Positions 24,820 through 34,800 of a stretch of DNA of 64,000 nucleotides are shown here, piece after piece. This stretch comes from Planctomycetaceae bacterium (lineage in GTDB: Bacteria; Planctomycetota; Planctomycetia; Planctomycetales; Planctomycetaceae): the NCBI GenBank assembly GCA_021732785.1, contig JAKFUG010000046.1:1-64000 (forward strand), read 5' to 3'. Numbering within the stretch: position 1 is the first letter of the stretch; every line of letters begins with the position of its first letter. The notes under the pieces were generated by a model. It was not told where the DNA came from. It did no database searches and was given only the letters and a program-made list of their open reading frames with translations. The position numbers and the translations under genes are program-made.

Positions 24820-27800
24820 ATGATGCGCTCGCTCTTGATTCTTGTAGCTTGCTCGTCGGCGACTCCGTTATTGGCCGCGGCGAAGCCGAATATCGTGATT
24901 GTTCTCAGCGATGACATGGGGTTCTCGGACATCGGCTGCTACGGGGGTGAAATCGCCACGCCGACGCTCGACGGTCTCGCGTCGCAAGGCGTGCGGTTCA
25001 CGCAGTTCTACAACACGGCCCGATGTTGCCCGACGCGGGCCTCGCTGCTAACCGGGCTCTATCCGCATCAGGCCGGCATGGGGCACATGACCGATGACCG
25101 TGGCCACGACGGTTACCGCGGCGATCTCAACCAGCAATGCGTGACCATCGCTGAAGTCTTGCGTCCCGCGGGCTATCGCACTTACATGACCGGCAAGTGG
25201 CATGTCACGAAAAACCTGAGTGCAAAGACCGAGTCCGACAAGCACAACTGGCCGCTGCAGCGCGGCTTTGACCGGTTCTACGGCACGATCATCGGCGGCG
25301 GGAGTTTCTGGGATCCGGCGTTCCTCACGCGCGACAACACGCAGGTCACCGCGTTTGCCGATCCGGAGTATCGTCCCCGCGAACCGTACTACTACACGGA
25401 CGCCATCAGCGATCACGCCGTACGGTACGTGCAGGACCACAAGGCACAGCATCCCGATCAACCGTTCTTTCTGTACGTCGCCTACACCGCCGCGCACTGG
25501 CCGATGCACGCGCACGAACAGGACATCGCAAAATACAAAGGCCGTTATGCCGCCGGATATCAGGCGATCCGGCAACAGCGTTATGAAAAGATGCTCAAGC
25601 TCGGCGTCATTTCAAAGGATGCGACGACGGTCACCGGAGTTCCCCAAGGCGAGCAGGAGACGCCGCATTGGGCTTGGGAGCAGCGCAACATGGAAGTCTT
25701 CGCGGCGATGGTTGATCGGATGGATCAGGGGCTCGGCAAGTTGGTCGAGACGTTGAAAGCCACGGGGCAACTCGACAACACGCTCTTCTGTTACCTGCAG
25801 GATAACGGTGGCTGTGCGGAGAACATGGGCCGCGTGGGTGACGCCAAGCCGCGGGCTGATCAACCGACATTGCCCCCGACGCCGCCGGAGGAAATGCGGA
25901 CGGCCCTTGTTCCCAAGCAAACGCGCGATGGTTACCCTGTGCGACAAGGCAAAGGGGTGATGGCGGGCGGTCCCGATACCTACATCGGTTATGGCGAAGC
26001 CTGGGCCGCGGTCTCGAACACGCCGTTCCGCGAATACAAGCATTGGGTGCATGAAGGGGGCATCTCGACGCCGCTGATTGTGCATTGGCCCGCGGGAATG
26101 AAGTCCGCAGCGCGAGGAACTTTGCGGCATGAACCCGGCCATCTCGTCGATCTGATGGCAACGTGCGTCGATATCGCGGAAGCAAAGTATCCGGGTGCTC
26201 CGATCAAACCGCTGCGCGGCACGAGTCTCCGACCGGCATTCGATGGCGAGGCTATGGTTCGTCGCGAACCTCTCTTCTGGGAGCACGAAGGCAACCGCGC
26301 CGTTCGTGACGACCGCTGGAAACTCGTCGCCAAAGAGAACCAGCCGTGGGAACTGTACGACATGGCGGTCGACCGGAGCGAACAGCGCGATCTTTCTGGG
26401 ACGCATCCTGAGAAAACGAGCGAACTCGCCGCCCAGTGGGACGCCTATGCCGCCAGCAGCGATGTTTTGCCGCTCGGCACATGGCGCGGCAACACCGCGG
26501 AAGCAAAGTCCGCCAAGCGCGTCTTCGAACTAAAAGCCGATGATAAACTCCCCAAAAACAACGCTCCACAAATTGCCGGCCGGTCGTTCAACATTGAAGC
26601 CGACTTCACCGCAGCGGAAAAGACCACGGGCGTGATCGTTGCCCACGGCGGAACCGCACAAGGCTACGCGCTCCATGTGGCCAGCGGGCAACTCCACTTC
26701 GTGGTCCGGCGCGGCGGCGAGATGGTCAGCATTCATCGTGAGATCACACCGGGACCGCAGCGTGCCCACGCACAGTTTCATGCGAATGGAAAACTGTCTC
26801 TCCAACTCAATGACGGTGAAGCCACCGAATCGGAACCGGGGCCATTGCTGCAAATGCCCGCGGACGGTTTACAGATCGGTCGCGACGATGCCGGATGCGT
26901 GGGACCGTATGAGGGGCCGAATCCGTTCAATGGCACGATTCAACAAGTCCGGATCACGCTCGATCCCGTGCTAGCCGCGTCAATCAAAAAGACGGATGCG
27001 TCGAAACGCAACGTCCTTTTCGTGATGGCCGATGATTTTCGTCCGGAACTCGCAAGTTACGGTTCCCCCGCGATCACACCGCATCTCGATCGGCTCGCAC
27101 AGCGCTCGCTGCAATTCAACCGGGCCTATTGCCAGCAGGCCGTGTGCAATCCGTCGCGATCGTCGATGCTCACCGGGCGGCGGCCGGACACGCTTCGCAT
27201 CTGGAATAACGGCACTCATTTCCGCGAACCCAACCCCGACGTCACCACACTGCCGCTGTGGTTCAAAGAGCACGGTTACACGACGCGCGGCATCGGGAAG
27301 ATTTTTCACAACTGGCACACCAAAGTGCATGGCGACCCGCGATCGTGGAGCGCTCCCGAATTCCTGCACTACGCCAATCACGGTGATGATGTTGCCGAAG
27401 TGGCCGGGCCGTTGCCGCCGAATCTCTCCTCTCCCACGCCGCGGATGTACGGCAAAGTTCCTCTTTATGAATGCCGCGATGTGCCCGATGAGGCATACTA
27501 CGACGGTCGCGTCGCTGCCGAGGCAGTGCGTGTGCTGGGCGAGATCAAGGACGAACCGTTTTTCCTCGCGGTCGGGTTCTGGAAACCGCATGCCCCGTTC
27601 AATGCGCCAAAGAAATATTGGGACCTGTACGACCGCGCGAAACTGCCGCCGCTCAATCCGGCGCGACCCAGCGATACGCCGGAGGTCGCGTTCCACGATG
27701 GTCGCGAAATCCGGGGGGCGCCGCCGAATCAGGTGACGTTCACCGAGGCACAAGTGGCCGAGATTCGGCACGGCTATTTCGCAAACATTTCGTACCTCGA

Positions 27801-28416
27801 TGCCCAGCTCGGGAAAGTGCTCGACGCGCTCGATCGCAGCGGCGTCGCCGATCGGACGGCGATCGTGTTTGTCGGCGATCACGGTTACCACGTCGGCGAG
27901 CACACGCTGTGGGGGAAGACCTCGAACTTCGAATATGACGCGCATGTGCCGCTGATCATCTCGGCACCGGGAATGGCCGCGTCCGGGAAGCAGACCGATG
28001 CGCTCGTGGAAGAACTGGATCTCTTTCCCACGCTGGTGGAAGTCTGCGGTTTACCGGCACCGGACGGACTGGAAGGGAAAAGTCTCACCCCGCTTTTCGC
28101 GAACCCTGCGGCGACGGTCAAAGCCAGCGCCATGACGCAGCACCCGCGACCGGCCTATTACGATCGCGAACCGACCAGTGTGCCCCAAACGATGGGTTAC
28201 TCAGTTCGCACCGATGCGTTCCGCTACACGGAATGGCGCGACTGGTCCACGGGCGAAACCGTGGCCCGCGAACTGTACGACCATCGCACCGATGCCGCGG
28301 AATTGCGAAATCTGGCAAATCATTTGCCGTATGCCAACCACGTGAAGACGCACGCGGCGGCGCTCAACGCTCATCACCCCTTGGTCAAACCCGGTTGGAA
28401 GCCCCCGGCCAATTGA
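24820..28416 (+). CDS. Exported two-domain sulfatase (arylsulfatase-like + iduronate-2-sulfatase-like fusion)
   Basis: A 1198-residue protein. A signal peptide (MMRSLLILVACSSATPLLAAA) leads into a first sulfatase domain, with NIVIVLSDDMG and the formylglycine signature CCPTRASLLTG (Cys69). A jelly-roll-like segment follows (about 545-715, RSFNIEADFTAAEKTTGVIVAHGG). A complete second sulfatase domain comes next, with NVLFVMADDFRPELASYG, signature CNPSRSSMLTG (Cys776), GIGKIFH and WKPHAPFNAP, which is like iduronate-2-sulfatases. Both Cys-x-Pro-x-Arg motifs and the Asp metal ligands are present, so both sites may be active if formylglycine is made. Family members normally carry one catalytic domain (~480-550 residues). 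ATG 24820 is preferred because GGAAG lies nine bases before it. Confidence 0.9.
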   Translation: MMRSLLILVACSSATPLLAAAKPNIVIVLSDDMGFSDIGCYGGEIATPTLDGLASQGVRFTQFYNTARCCPTRASLLTGLYPHQAGMGHMTDDRGHDGYRGDLNQQCVTIAEVLRPAGYRTYMTGKWHVTKNLSAKTESDKHNWPLQRGFDRFYGTIIGGGSFWDPAFLTRDNTQVTAFADPEYRPREPYYYTDAISDHAVRYVQDHKAQHPDQPFFLYVAYTAAHWPMHAHEQDIAKYKGRYAAGYQAIRQQRYEKMLKLGVISKDATTVTGVPQGEQETPHWAWEQRNMEVFAAMVDRMDQGLGKLVETLKATGQLDNTLFCYLQDNGGCAENMGRVGDAKPRADQPTLPPTPPEEMRTALVPKQTRDGYPVRQGKGVMAGGPDTYIGYGEAWAAVSNTPFREYKHWVHEGGISTPLIVHWPAGMKSAARGTLRHEPGHLVDLMATCVDIAEAKYPGAPIKPLRGTSLRPAFDGEAMVRREPLFWEHEGNRAVRDDRWKLVAKENQPWELYDMAVDRSEQRDLSGTHPEKTSELAAQWDAYAASSDVLPLGTWRGNTAEAKSAKRVFELKADDKLPKNNAPQIAGRSFNIEADFTAAEKTTGVIVAHGGTAQGYALHVASGQLHFVVRRGGEMVSIHREITPGPQRAHAQFHANGKLSLQLNDGEATESEPGPLLQMPADGLQIGRDDAGCVGPYEGPNPFNGTIQQVRITLDPVLAASIKKTDASKRNVLFVMADDFRPELASYGSPAITPHLDRLAQRSLQFNRAYCQQAVCNPSRSSMLTGRRPDTLRIWNNGTHFREPNPDVTTLPLWFKEHGYTTRGIGKIFHNWHTKVHGDPRSWSAPEFLHYANHGDDVAEVAGPLPPNLSSPTPRMYGKVPLYECRDVPDEAYYDGRVAAEAVRVLGEIKDEPFFLAVGFWKPHAPFNAPKKYWDLYDRAKLPPLNPARPSDTPEVAFHDGREIRGAPPNQVTFTEAQVAEIRHGYFANISYLDAQLGKVLDALDRSGVADRTAIVFVGDHGYHVGEHTLWGKTSNFEYDAHVPLIISAPGMAASGKQTDALVEELDLFPTLVEVCGLPAPDGLEGKSLTPLFANPAATVKASAMTQHPRPAYYDREPTSVPQTMGYSVRTDAFRYTEWRDWSTGETVARELYDHRTDAAELRNLANHLPYANHVKTHAAALNAHHPLVKPGWKPPAN

Positions 28417-28424
28417 CCGAACGC

Positions 28425-30341
28425 TCAATCGCAGTAGAGGAACTCGTTGCTGTTCAACAACCCCAGGCACGCATCGACCCATGCGGCGGCAATCGCCGTA
28501 TCGAGTGCGGGCACCACGGGGATCGGCGGCAATCCCGGTGATGCGACGGAACCATCTCGCAACGCCTTCGATTGGGCATCGATGAAGTTCTTGGACGCTG
28601 CCACTTCATCGCCTGTCGGATCGCGACCGACCACGATCCGAAACGCCGAACGAACGTGATCATCCACGTCGCCGGGTTCGACCAGCACCCGGCCGGCCAA
28701 ACGCCGCGCCGCTTCCACCGCGAGATCGCTGTTCAGCAGCACGAGGGCTTGCGGCGCCGTCGTCGATTGTCCCCGCACCGCACAACTGGCATTCGCTTCG
28801 GGGCGGTCGAAGGCTTCGAGCAGCGGATATCGCAGATTGCGGCGTGCAAACAGATAGATGCTGCGCCGCGTGTGATCGCCCGCGTTCGGACTGGTTGTCC
28901 ATTGTCCCTTGAGCAATGTCCCGACTAATTCTTCCGGCAGAGGCGGCAGCACTCCCGGACCGCCGCTGTTTCGGTTGAGCGCCCCGGCCACTTCCAGCAA
29001 ACTATCGCGGAGGGCTTCTCCTTCGAGCCGACGACGGGGCGAACGGCTCAAGAGTCGATTGTCGGGATCGCGCTGCCGGCGTTGATCCCAACTCTCATCG
29101 TCGGCACCAGTGCGGCGACTGGCTTGTCGATACGTTGCCGAGAGCACGAGCCGTCGATGCAGATGCTTCAGGCTCCAATCGTGCGCGATCAAATCGTTCG
29201 CGAGCCAATCGAGCAATTCCGGATGCGTGGCATCGGCATTAATCACGCCGAAATCGCTCGATGTGGCGGCCAATCCCCGGCCGAAATGGTACTGCCACAA
29301 CCGATTGACAATCACGCGGGCGGTCAGGGCTTTCGCATCCGTGACCAGCAGGTCCGCCAGTTTGGTTCGCATCCCTGTTGAAGAATCGCGTGTCAGCCGA
29401 TCCGTCGGGATCTCGTATTCGGCAGCGATCCGTGGGAAACCCGGTTCGATGATCGTTCCGGGACGGCGAAAATCACCGCGAATCCATAAGCGGGCCGGTT
29501 CGGTATCGGGCTGGTTTGCGAGTCGGTAATACGGCTGATCGCGTTTCAGGACCGGCATCGCCGATTCGAATACGGCCCGCAGACGATAAAAATCGGCCTG
29601 GCTGATCGGGTCGTATTTGTGATCGTGGCATTCCGCACAACCGAGTTGCAGTCCGAGAAACACCGAACCCACCGCCGACGTGAGTTCGTTGAGTCGGAAA
29701 TGCCGTCGTTCGGTTTGATCGTTCACATCGGGCATGTCGGGACCGGCGAGGCCGAACATGGTGGCGACCGCATCGCCGTCCGGGAGTTCATCGCCCGCCA
29801 GTTGCTGCCGGATGAATTCGTCATACCGCAGATCACGATTGAATGCCGCGATCACCCAGTCGCGATACTTCCAGGCATCGGGCCGGATCTTGTCGTGTTC
29901 GAAGCCGTCGGTGTCCGCGAAGCGCGCTAAGTCGAGCCAATGTTGGGCCCAGCGCTCGCCGTAGGAAGGCGATGCCAGTAAACGCTCCACGAGTTGTTCA
30001 TCGGCGTCGGGACGATCATCGGCGAGGAATGCGATGAGTTCGTGTGGTGTCGGCGGGAGTCCCGTGAGATCAAACGACAACCGTCGCAGCAATGCGGCTT
30101 TGTCGGCAAGTCGGCCGCCGGTTAGTCCCAGCGGTTCCAGTTTGGCGAGAATGAACGCATCCACCGGCGTGCGCATCCAACCGACATGTTGAACCGCTGG
30201 CAGTGCCGGGGTCGACAGCGGGCGATAGGCCCAGTGCTCGCGATCCGTTGCCGTGAGGGGCGCTTCGATCATGGCGTCTTCGGCAACCGCATTGCCGAGC
30301 GATCCAATCACGCACAGCGCGATGAACCAGCGGTGCATCAT
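28425..30341 (-). CDS. Exported DUF1549/DUF1553 (PSD1-type) protein
   Basis: A 638-residue protein with a signal peptide (HRWFIALCVIGSLGNAVAE). The DUF1549 domain follows (about 50-240), with LRRLSFDLTGLPPT, YGERWAQHWLDLARFADTDGFEHD and the hallmark CAECHDHKYDPISQADFY near 235-252. The DUF1553 domain follows (about 325-600), with ALTARVIVNRLWQYHFG, DWSLKHLHRRLVLSATYRQAS and RRLEGEALRDSLL. The N-terminal cytochrome c-like domain seen in longer relatives is missing. These proteins are very abundant in Planctomycetes, nearly always beside a DUF1501 gene, and their function is unsettled. The start overlaps the DUF1501 stop by four bases. Confidence 0.93.
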   Translation of the reverse strand: MMHRWFIALCVIGSLGNAVAEDAMIEAPLTATDREHWAYRPLSTPALPAVQHVGWMRTPVDAFILAKLEPLGLTGGRLADKAALLRRLSFDLTGLPPTPHELIAFLADDRPDADEQLVERLLASPSYGERWAQHWLDLARFADTDGFEHDKIRPDAWKYRDWVIAAFNRDLRYDEFIRQQLAGDELPDGDAVATMFGLAGPDMPDVNDQTERRHFRLNELTSAVGSVFLGLQLGCAECHDHKYDPISQADFYRLRAVFESAMPVLKRDQPYYRLANQPDTEPARLWIRGDFRRPGTIIEPGFPRIAAEYEIPTDRLTRDSSTGMRTKLADLLVTDAKALTARVIVNRLWQYHFGRGLAATSSDFGVINADATHPELLDWLANDLIAHDWSLKHLHRRLVLSATYRQASRRTGADDESWDQRRQRDPDNRLLSRSPRRRLEGEALRDSLLEVAGALNRNSGGPGVLPPLPEELVGTLLKGQWTTSPNAGDHTRRSIYLFARRNLRYPLLEAFDRPEANASCAVRGQSTTAPQALVLLNSDLAVEAARRLAGRVLVEPGDVDDHVRSAFRIVVGRDPTGDEVAASKNFIDAQSKALRDGSVASPGLPPIPVVPALDTAIAAAWVDACLGLLNSNEFLYCD

Positions 30342-31756
30342 GCCAGAATCGCCCGCACAATTTCGACGTCATCGGTCGGACCGATCAGCCGTTCGTTCAA
30401 ACCGTTGTGGAAGTACGACAGCGCTTCGTGATCGAGTCCCAGCAGATGCAACAGCGTTGCGTGGAAATTGCGGATGTGGACCGGATTCTCCGCGGCTCGC
30501 AAACCGACGGCGTCAGTCGCCCCATACGCCATGCCGGGTTTCACGCCGCCGCCCGCCAGCCAGATCGTGTAGCCCCAGGGATTGTGGTCGCGGCCTTGGC
30601 CCTGTTCGCTCATCGGCATGCGGCCGAATTCGCCTCCCCAGATGACGAGCGTGTCGTCCCACAATCCGCGCTGCTTCAAATCGGCGAGCAACCCCGCAAT
30701 CGGTTGATCGGTCGCGGTACAGAGCCGCTCGTGATTCTCCAGCACGTTGCTGTGGGCGTCCCAGCCGTTGGTATCGCCGGAGTACAGTTGCACGAAGCGG
30801 ACGCCCCGCTCGACCATGCGCCGCGCGAGCAAACAGCGCTGGCCAAACTCGGCGGTCTCTTTGCGATCGAGTCCATACAACCGCTGTGTGTCGGAAGTTT
30901 CTTCCTGCAGGTCGACCAACTCCGGAGCCGCGGCCTGCATACGGAAAGCGAGTTCGTAGGACTGCATCCGCGCGGCAAGTTCGTCGTCGCCATCGCGCTG
31001 GTCCCGATGCTGGCGATTCAGCTCGCGCAGAAAATCGAGCGTTCCGCGCTGCTGCGCCGCGCTGATCCCCTCCGGCGGAGCAAGGTGCAGGATCGGTTTC
31101 GAGCCGCCGCGCATCGGGACGCCCTGGAAACTCGCGGAAAGATATCCATTTCCCCAGGCGGGTGGCCCGCCTTTCAGGCCACCACCGGGATCGGGCAGGA
31201 CGACGAAGGCGGGCAGGTCGCGATTCTCGGTTCCCAATCCGTAAGCGACCCAACTGCCGACGCTCGGCCGTCCCATCAAGATGTGGCCGGTGTTCATCTG
31301 GTAGACGGACTGCGGGTGATTCACGCTGTCGCCGTGGAGGCTGCGAATCACGCACAAATCGTCGATGTGCTGCGACAACGCGGGGAGCATGTCGCTGATG
31401 TGCAGACCCGATACCCCGTGTTGCCGCAGCGGTCGCACCGGCGGCAAGAGCGGATTCTCGGCCACTTTCCGCCGCGTCAGCACTTCGCCGAAGGAATCGG
31501 GAAGCGGTTCTCCGGCCAGTCGAATCAAGTCCGGCTTGGGATCGAACAAATCGACATGGCTGGGTCCGCCGTGCATGAACAGCCAGATGACCCGTTTTAC
31601 CCGCGGGGCATGCTGCGGCAGCGGCGCGGCATGCGGACGGGAATCCATGGCCGCGGCGCGATCGAGCGATGCCATCGCCAGCGCCGCACAGCCGCCCCCG
31701 GCCTGCAGCAGGCTGCGACGAAGAAAAGCACGGCGGCGAATGGCAGAGTCAAACAT
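30338..31756 (-). CDS. Tat-exported DUF1501 protein
   Basis: A 472-residue DUF1501 protein. The N-terminus has a twin-arginine type signal (RRRAFLRRSLLQAGGGCAALAMA). The domain shows family motifs IWLFMHGGPSHVDLFDPKP, DDLCVIRSLHGDSVNHPQS, WGGEFGRMPMSEQGQGRDHNPWG and a C-terminal LLHLLGLDHEALSY. DUF1501 is related to the alkaline phosphatase/sulfatase fold. It is translationally coupled (ATGA) to the DUF1549/1553 gene and convergent with the double sulfatase, which suggests joint work on a sulfated polymer at the cell surface (inference). Confidence 0.93.
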   Translation of the reverse strand: MFDSAIRRRAFLRRSLLQAGGGCAALAMASLDRAAAMDSRPHAAPLPQHAPRVKRVIWLFMHGGPSHVDLFDPKPDLIRLAGEPLPDSFGEVLTRRKVAENPLLPPVRPLRQHGVSGLHISDMLPALSQHIDDLCVIRSLHGDSVNHPQSVYQMNTGHILMGRPSVGSWVAYGLGTENRDLPAFVVLPDPGGGLKGGPPAWGNGYLSASFQGVPMRGGSKPILHLAPPEGISAAQQRGTLDFLRELNRQHRDQRDGDDELAARMQSYELAFRMQAAAPELVDLQEETSDTQRLYGLDRKETAEFGQRCLLARRMVERGVRFVQLYSGDTNGWDAHSNVLENHERLCTATDQPIAGLLADLKQRGLWDDTLVIWGGEFGRMPMSEQGQGRDHNPWGYTIWLAGGGVKPGMAYGATDAVGLRAAENPVHIRNFHATLLHLLGLDHEALSYFHNGLNERLIGPTDDVEIVRAILA

Positions 31757-31878
31757 CGGCGCGATGACTGCGGAGTGTGTGGAGATGCTTCAGAATGAAC
31801 CGCACTCGTGATTACTCCCCTCATCACGCGGAGCGCTAGACACGCTCGGCCGTCTAAATGGGACTGTGTGCCTTCATC

Positions 31879-34800
31879 TTACCGTCGTGACAGGGCCGCC
31901 GTCAGCCACTGGTTGATGATTTGTTCAATGTTCGGTGGGGTGGCGTCAGCATCCTGGAAGTAGTGCCGTTCAATCGAAGCCACCGCATCATGCAACTGGC
32001 GGCGGGACGCATCATCAAAACCGGCCTGCGCTTCCAGTTCCTTCAGGAAGCCGATGGCGGTGAACGGCGTCAGATTCGACGGCAGCACGAACCGGGCTTC
32101 CACCGGCCCGCTGCGGTGACTGACCAAATGCCACACCCATCCCGCGGAGAGGACCGCCGCTAACACGGCCGCGCCGGACAACGCCCACGGCAACCACGGC
32201 GTCTTGCCGTAGTGGGCTTCCAGCGAAACTTCCGCGTCGACGTCTTTCAGATCGGCATCGATGTAACGCTGATAGACCATCTCTTTCACCGGCAGCTTCG
32301 CGGCGGCAAACTGGAACGACTTCGGCTGCTGTTCTCCCGTGGTCGTTGCTGACAGCAACACCAGCCACTGCCGTTCGCTGCGAATGGAGTTCTCGGGCGC
32401 TTCCTTGTCGAACTCCACCACGGCGACCCCTTTGTCATCGACTTTGTCGACCTGGAAACCCGCGGGCTGCATGTCGAGCAGTTGCTCCAAATCGGGAACC
32501 AGTCCCCGAGCCGTCGCGCGAATTTCCACCAGCAGCTTCCCTTTGTCCGACTGCCGTTCGTCCAAAGTCTGCGTGACCACCACATCCTCGGCCGGTCGTG
32601 CTGGCGGCTTCTCCGTCTTCGCATCGAGCGGCAGGATCGCGGACTCAATCGGCAGCACTGCATAGCCGGAGGTGTCGAGAAAATCGAGGTCCATGCGGAG
32701 CGCGGCGAGCTTGTCGATCTCGGGACCTTTGGCTTTCAGGAGCAGATAGGCATACGGCGTGGAGCGCCAGCCGTACTCGGGGAGCGCGCGGGAATTCACG
32801 CTGGCCTCCTGAAAGGTAATCGACTGCACTTCGAAGTGGTCTTCGAGCGCCTTCATCGCGAAGTCGCGGAACTTGTCCCGGTAGTTCTCCAGCGGGCGAC
32901 CGAAGTTGTAGAAGTACATCTGGTTGTTGTTCTGATTCTGCAAATACTTGCCGAAGCCGCCCGATTCGCGCTCGATCTCTTTCGTATGCACGAGATTCAC
33001 GAAGACGCCGAACGGCTGGCCGTGACCGACGGTATCGGCACCATCGATGCGAGTTTCGAGTTTGATCTCTTTCACCAGATCGGTGTAGTAGTCGTACAGC
33101 TTGCGGGCTTCGCGGGAGAGCTTGTGATCGCCGACGACATCGAAGCCCGCCTTCAAATACCGCTGCTTGAGTTCGGGCTTGGCATCGCTGGCGCGGGTGA
33201 AGAGATTGTTGGCGAACTGCGAAAGATGCCGTTCCGCGGCTTCCCCCGGCAGCGATGCCAGTGCCGTTTTGATGAGGGGCGGCTGCCGAAAATCGGGCGT
33301 TTTGTCGGCGGTGATGCGGGCCAGGTCGACACTGCCTAGCGCGGCGTAGAACCACATCTCGAACGGCAGCACGGTCTGCTCGTCGAGGGGAATCTCCGGC
33401 ACCGCGGTCACGTAGGCCTCGGCTGATTTCGCGAACAATTCGAGCGCCTGCGTCCGCTTCTGCGAGTAATCGCTGCTTTTCTCGAACTCCTTGAGATAAT
33501 CGATTTCGTCGTGCAGGATCGCGGCTTCGGCGAGAATGAGCGCCCAGTGTCCCGGATACTGCTGCTGCCCGCGCTGCACCACCGCGCGGGCCACTTCGTA
33601 CCCGCGCAGCACCTCCACGCGAATGTCGCGCTGCTTGCGGTTGGTGCTGTTCTGCCGCTGCACATCGGGCATCCGCCACACGCCGGCGAGGTTGCCGCGC
33701 ATCTGCTGAATCAACTCGGCGAGCGTTCGTGGTTTGAGGGCATCGACCGAACCAAACACGCTTTCGATCGATTCCAGCTTGTAGACTTCCGCCTTGCTAT
33801 GCACGGTGGTGAACGCCGTGGTCAGCAACGTTTCGTTGAGATCGCCGATGGGGAGCGCCTTCAACCGCTTGACGAGATCGGCCAGTTCCACCAGATTCCG
33901 TTCCTGCTTCGACCGCGTGAGGGGAATGCGATCGGCCCGGCGTTCGTAGCTGAAGTAGTAATAGTACGGGTTGTAACCGTCTCGTTTCTCGTTGGGGTTG
34001 TGGGTCGACGTCCACACTTTCAAAAACTCGGCAGCGAGGTCTTTCGCGCGGGTGGGATGCGTGGCGGCGAGCCGTTCGATGTGCGGTAGCGCGAGGGCTT
34101 CGTCCTGCTGTTTCAGATGGAGTTTGGCAAGCATTTCCTCGAATTTGGGCCGCAAGTCGGGACTGACGAGTGCCAGCCATGGTTCGGTGGGACGGAGTTC
34201 CAGCACGTCTTCGATTTTGATCGGACTGGCCTGGTTGCCGCCGTAGCGGTACGACATCTGCGACCCGTCTTCGTCGAACATGTAGTAATAGTTGCCGTAG
34301 CGATCGCGGCGGTAACCCCGTTCGGCGGCACTGTTATCGAGCGCGTGGCTGGTGGCCGCTTCCTTGAGCCACGCCGCGGCGAGGACGGTGAGGGGTTCGC
34401 GCCACGCCGTCGCCTGTTCGGCGGAAGCGCGGGTGAGGGATTCCACCGCGGTCTTCTGGAGTTCGAGCCCTTTTTTGCGGTACTCGCTGTCGCTGGGATG
34501 AGAGGCGAGATTGGTCGACGTCGCCGAACCGATGGCCGAGAGCAATTCCTTACCGCGCTCCAAACGGTTCCGAAAACTGTCGTCGAGCCATTGCTGTCCC
34601 AACTCCTTGCGAACTTTGGGAGCGAGTTCGACAGCCCGCGTCATCGCTTCGTCGCGGGTGACTTTGGCAACGCGGTATCGAGTGGCGATGCGCTCCACCG
34701 TGGGATCGGGTTTGGCGGCCGCTGAGGGCGGGCTCGGGGTTCCGTCCTCGCCCGTGACCACTGCGACAGGTGGTTTCGCCGCGACTTTCGGCGGCTCGGG

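Noticed and set aside
26980-27945. Long antisense frame (321 residues) opposite the second sulfatase domain
   Set aside because: The plus strand encodes clear sulfatase motifs here; the antisense frame has no domain and arises from the codon bias of the real gene.
30407-31798. Long antisense frame (463 residues) opposite the DUF1501 gene
   Set aside because: The DUF1501 motifs and the Tat signal are on the minus strand; the plus frame has no ribosome site and no recognisable sequence.
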